Part shown: positions 60,989 through 64,000 of the stretch, piece after piece
Layout of the letters: every line of letters begins with the position of its first letter
Numbering within the stretch: position 1 is the stretch's first letter
NCBI RefSeq assembly: GCF_013607875.1
Contig: NZ_VDES01000001.1
Location: 186,001 to 250,000 of the forward strand
Source of the DNA: Blastomonas ursincola
GTDB lineage: Bacteria > Pseudomonadota > Alphaproteobacteria > Sphingomonadales > Sphingomonadaceae
Reading direction: 5' to 3'
DNA length: 64,000 nt
Program-made: the position numbers and the translations under genes
Notes under the pieces: model-generated
Told to the model about the DNA's origin: nothing
Seen by the model: the letters and a program-made list of their open reading frames with translations, nothing else
The model's database searches: none

Positions 60989-61438
60989 TCAGGCGCGACC
61001 GAAGCTGCGCGGCGCCGAAAGGCCTCCCGCCGCTGCCAGCGGGCGCCGGCCAAAGCCACGCCGCTCGACCAGCGGATTGGCTTCCTTTTCAAGCAGCGTG
61101 AGCGAGCCCAGGAACATCTCGCGCAACGAGACCACGTCTTCGAGCAGCTCGTCAGGCTCGACATGCGTCTCGACGCAGTGCCGCGCGACCATCTCGATCT
61201 TCTCGGACAGCAGGCCCAGGCGCTCCGCGCCGAACTGATGCGCTTCGCTCTTCAGCGTGTGCGCGGGCAGCACCAGCCGGGCCGCGTTGCGTTCACGCAT
61301 CGCAGCTTCGATCGCGTCGACCGACTTGACGCCGTCCTCGCGAAAATAGCCCAGAATGCGCACGAAATCGTTGCCCATAGTCGCCCGTGCATCGGCATAG
61401 GTCGACCAGTTCACCAACGGCGCTTCCTCGTAAGACAT
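60989..61438 (-). CDS. Hpt domain phosphotransfer protein
   Basis: A 149-residue protein with a histidine phosphotransfer domain; the phospho-accepting His is near residue 60 (VLPAHTLKSEAHQFGAERLG). The Arg/Gly/Pro-rich tail is probably disordered. The ATG at 61438 has GGGAGAAAG upstream. Partner kinases are not in the window. Confidence 0.82.
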   Translation of the reverse strand: MSYEEAPLVNWSTYADARATMGNDFVRILGYFREDGVKSVDAIEAAMRERNAARLVLPAHTLKSEAHQFGAERLGLLSEKIEMVARHCVETHVEPDELLEDVVSLREMFLGSLTLLEKEANPLVERRGFGRRPLAAAGGLSAPRSFGRA

Positions 61439-61580
61439 GATGCTTTCTCCCGGCATGTCCAAGCACTGACACCGGAAACTACATCGCTAATGGTAAATGA
61501 AGTCTTGCGCAAAGCTAGTCATTGATCGTTTTAAGACAAAAATGTCGATGACTGGGCAGCGTTCAATAATTGCCCCCAAA

Positions 61581-62987
61581 TCAGTTGTTTGAAAAGGGAT
61601 TTTTGGGCGCGCGATAGGTAAGCCGCACAGGTACCGCGCCGAATCCGAGCTCGCGGCGCAGGCCGTTGACGAGATAGCGCGAATAGCTTTCCGGCAGTTC
61701 GTCGACGCGCGTGCCGAAGATGACGAAGCCCGGTGGGCGCACCTTGGCCTGGGTGATATAGCGCAGCTTGATCCGCTTGCCGCCGGGAGCTGGCGGCGGA
61801 TTGGTTTCCACGGCCATTTCGAACCAGCGGTTGAGCTGGCCGGTCGAAACGCGGCGCGACCAGGCGGTGCGCGTTTCGAACGCCACCTTGATCAGCGTGT
61901 CGATGCCCTTGCCGGTAACGCCCGAAATGGTGAGCACCGGCACGCCCTTGAGCTGCGCGAGACCTTCGTCGAGCGCCGCCTTGATGCCGTTGAACAGGCT
62001 GGAGGCATCCTGAGCCACGTCCCACTTGTTGATGGCGATGACCAGTGCACGGCCTTCCTTGATGACATGGTCGGCGATCTTGAGCTCCTGCAGCTCCAGC
62101 CCGCGCGTCGCATCGAGCAGCAGCACCACGACCTCGGCATAATCGATCGCGCGGCGCGCATCGGCGACCGAGAGCTTCTCCAGCTTGTCGGTAACCTTGG
62201 CCTTCTTGCGCATGCCGGCGGTATCGATAAGCCGCACCTTGCGCGGTGGCGCGCCATCGGCGGGGTTCCAGGTCCAGTCGATCGCAATCGAATCGCGGGT
62301 GATTCCGGCCTCGGGGCCGGTGATCAGCCGATCCTCGCCCAGGATCTTGTTGATCAGCGTCGACTTGCCGGCATTGGGACGCCCGACGATCGCAAGCTGC
62401 AGCGGCGCAGCTTCCAGCGCGCTTTCGTCGACCGATTCGGCATCGAGATGCACATTGGCGAACTCGGTCTCTGGCTCGCCCTCTTCTTCCCAGTCCTCGA
62501 TCAGCGGGCGCAGCGCGTCGAACAGTTCGGCCATGCCGACGCCATGTTCGGCGCTGAACGCGATCGGCTCGCCCATGCCCAGCGCATAGGCTTCCATGAG
62601 GCCCGCATCGGCAGAACGGCCCTCCGCCTTGTTGCCCATCAGGATGATCGGCGTCTTGGTGGTGCGCAGCCAGCGGGCGATTTCCTCGTCGAGCGGGGTC
62701 AGCCCGGCACGGGCATCGAACACGAAGATCGCCGCGCGCGCGCTGGCGACGGCGGCTTCGGTCTGCTGGCGCATCCGGCCCGGCAGCGTCTCGGGGTCCT
62801 CGTCCTCATAGCCTGCGGTATCGACGATCTGGAAGTGCAGGCCGAGCAGCTCCGCCTTGCCGACGCGCCGGTCGCGCGTGACGCCGGGCTGGTCGTCGAC
62901 CAGCGCCAGTTTCTTGCCCACCAGACGGTTGAACAAGGTGGATTTGCCGACATTGGGCCGGCCGATAATGACGATTTCGGGTAACAT
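61581..62987 (-). CDS. der: GTPase Der (EngA)
   Basis: A 468-residue protein with two GTPase domains in tandem: GRPNVGKST at residues 8-16 with DTAGYED, and GRPNAGKST near residue 200 with DTAGMRKKAKV and NKWDVA, then the C-terminal KH-like domain (RYITQAKVRPPGFVIFGTRVDELPESYSRYL). It acts in 50S ribosome assembly. The ATG at 62987 is the family start. Confidence 0.96.
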   Translation of the reverse strand: MLPEIVIIGRPNVGKSTLFNRLVGKKLALVDDQPGVTRDRRVGKAELLGLHFQIVDTAGYEDEDPETLPGRMRQQTEAAVASARAAIFVFDARAGLTPLDEEIARWLRTTKTPIILMGNKAEGRSADAGLMEAYALGMGEPIAFSAEHGVGMAELFDALRPLIEDWEEEGEPETEFANVHLDAESVDESALEAAPLQLAIVGRPNAGKSTLINKILGEDRLITGPEAGITRDSIAIDWTWNPADGAPPRKVRLIDTAGMRKKAKVTDKLEKLSVADARRAIDYAEVVVLLLDATRGLELQELKIADHVIKEGRALVIAINKWDVAQDASSLFNGIKAALDEGLAQLKGVPVLTISGVTGKGIDTLIKVAFETRTAWSRRVSTGQLNRWFEMAVETNPPPAPGGKRIKLRYITQAKVRPPGFVIFGTRVDELPESYSRYLVNGLRRELGFGAVPVRLTYRAPKNPFSNN

Positions 62988-63043
62988 GTCTGCGCCTGTA
63001 TAGCGGAAGGGAGCATTTGTCTCCCCCCGCAATCAGGCTGTCA

Positions 63044-64000
63044 TCACCGATAGGCAGTAATCGTGCCGCCGTCGTCGAGAATGTAGAGCGTGTTGTCTGC
63101 TACGATCGGGGGCAACGACACCTTCTCCTTCAGCTCGAACAGCAGCGAAAACGTGCCGTCCGCCGGATTGACGCTGCCCACTTCGCCCTCGGTGTTGACC
63201 GTGAAGAGGCGTCCGCCCGCCAGCACGGGCCCGTTCCAGTAGATCGCGCCTTCCTTCTTCTTTTCCTTGCGATAACGCTGCAACTGGGTCGACCAGCGCA
63301 CCTTGCCGGTGGCGCGTGCGATGCACAGGATGCGCGCGTCGTCGGTCAGCACGAACAGCCATTCGCCCGCGATCACCGGGGTCGAAATCCCTGCGATGTT
63401 GAGCTCCCAGATGCGCTGACCGGTGACCAGCTCATAGGCGGCCATGCGGCCGCCCTCGCCCACTGCATAGACGCGGCCGCGATCGATGATCGGATCGGCA
63501 TCGATATCGGTCAGCGTAGACACCGAGGTCGAGATGCTGGTGCGCGCCAGAGCATCGGACCACAGGTTGCGGCCATTTTCATAGCGATAGGCAATCAGCT
63601 CGCCGCTCGAGAAACCGGCGACCACGGTGCCCTGCCCCGCTGCCGGCGCCGCCACGCCGAACACGCCCGCCTGGCCGAGCGATCCGCTCTGGTTCCAGGT
63701 GGTGGTGCCATCGGTCTGGTTGAGCGCGATGAGCTGGTTGTCCTGCGTCATCACATAGACCGAGCCGAAGGCCAGGGTCGGTGCGCCGCGCAGCGGGCCA
63801 GCCGGCTTGACGCGCCAGATCTGCGAACCGTCGCTGGGGTTGAGCGCGGCGACTTCGCCGACGCCGTTGGTGGCATAGACCCGGTTCGCATCCACGCTGA
63901 CGCCGCCGCCGAAAACCGAGGCCGATCCGCCATTATCCGGCTCGATCGTCACCGACCAGACCGGGGCACCCGACGCGGCGTCATAGGCATGGACCGTGCC
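63044..64000 (-). CDS. bamB: BamB-like outer-membrane assembly lipoprotein (5' end outside window)
   Basis: Open to the window edge on the minus strand, so the N-terminus and any lipobox are missing; 318 residues remain. Repeated PQQ/WD-like blades are visible (GEVAALNPSDGSQIWRVKPAG, NQLIALNQTDGTTTWNQSG, GRMAAYELVTGQRIWELNIAG, GRLFTVNTEGEVGSVNPADGTF), ending LYILDDGGTITAYR. It lies upstream of der on the same strand, the usual bamB-der order. BamB is a scaffold of the outer-membrane protein assembly machine. Confidence 0.88.
   Translation of the reverse strand, partial: GTVHAYDAASGAPVWSVTIEPDNGGSASVFGGGVSVDANRVYATNGVGEVAALNPSDGSQIWRVKPAGPLRGAPTLAFGSVYVMTQDNQLIALNQTDGTTTWNQSGSLGQAGVFGVAAPAAGQGTVVAGFSSGELIAYRYENGRNLWSDALARTSISTSVSTLTDIDADPIIDRGRVYAVGEGGRMAAYELVTGQRIWELNIAGISTPVIAGEWLFVLTDDARILCIARATGKVRWSTQLQRYRKEKKKEGAIYWNGPVLAGGRLFTVNTEGEVGSVNPADGTFSLLFELKEKVSLPPIVADNTLYILDDGGTITAYR

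Noticed and set aside
61467-61480. Eighth uronate operator upstream of the Hpt gene (TGACACC-GGAAACT)
   Set aside because: Only one half matches; the second half lacks the GGT start, and the gene has no link to uronate use.
1-64000. tRNA genes, CRISPR arrays, insertion sequences or phage genes
   Set aside because: None was seen on either strand; the repeats found are short palindromic intergenic elements without transposase genes.

Overview
The window is high-GC DNA with short intergenic gaps and many ATGA/TGATG gene overlaps. The gene content points to an alphaproteobacterium of the Sphingomonadales (Sphingomonas, Novosphingobium, Blastomonas or a relative). Supporting signs are two large TonB-dependent receptors, the pckA / chvI-chvG / hprK / rapZ / EIIA-Man / HPr cluster, a DUF1674 protein, a Coq4 protein and GC-rich dispersed palindromic repeats. 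I see no tRNA, rRNA, CRISPR array, prophage or transposase.

Region 1 (1-16.4 kb) reads as a sulfoquinovose (SQ) catabolic locus of the monooxygenase (sulfo-SMO) type. An operon encodes a GH31 sulfoquinovosidase carrying the K-E-R-W-Y sulfosugar-binding residues, a LacI regulator, an aldo-keto reductase, an FMN-dependent SQ monooxygenase, glycerol-3-phosphate dehydrogenase, an FMN reductase, a RibB-like protein that has lost its catalytic residues, and glycerol kinase. A TonB-dependent receptor is divergent from it. Upstream lie an MFS transporter, a YeiH-type sulfur-anion exporter and a sulfite dehydrogenase with its cytochrome c. The inferred route is: uptake of SQ glycosides across the outer membrane, inner-membrane import, hydrolysis to SQ and glycerol, oxidative desulfonation to 6-oxo-glucose plus sulfite, reduction to glucose, entry of glycerol through GlpK/GlpD, and sulfite export with periplasmic oxidation. 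A shared DNA pattern upstream of both the MFS/yeiH pair and the TBDR/operon pair suggests one regulon. No ABC transporter is present, unlike the Agrobacterium smo locus.

Region 2 (16.4-33 kb) is a pectin/uronate island: ExuT-like MFS, FAH-fold hydratase, altronate dehydratase, LacI regulator, DhuI-type isomerase, KduD-type dehydrogenase, KDG kinase, carboxylesterase, cupin, pectate lyase, a 963-residue TonB receptor, an alpha/beta hydrolase and a GH43 enzyme. A near-palindromic operator (TGACACC-GGTNNCN) precedes six of its promoters. A seventh copy lies upstream of pckA, 28 kb away, tying uronate use to gluconeogenesis.

Region 3 (33-64 kb) is mostly core genome: LysR/AhpD-like pair, M1 peptidase with DUF6702 partner, LuxR regulator, sulfate activation (cysD, fused cysNC, cysQ), coq4, DUF1674, htpX, rsmB, rpe, a heparinase-like protein, purH, trmH, the nitrogen-type PTS/HPr kinase/ChvGI/pckA cluster, rmuC, def, an Hpt protein, der and the start of bamB (cut by the window edge). 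Two copies of a ~208-bp structured repeat and two other palindromic elements lie between genes here.
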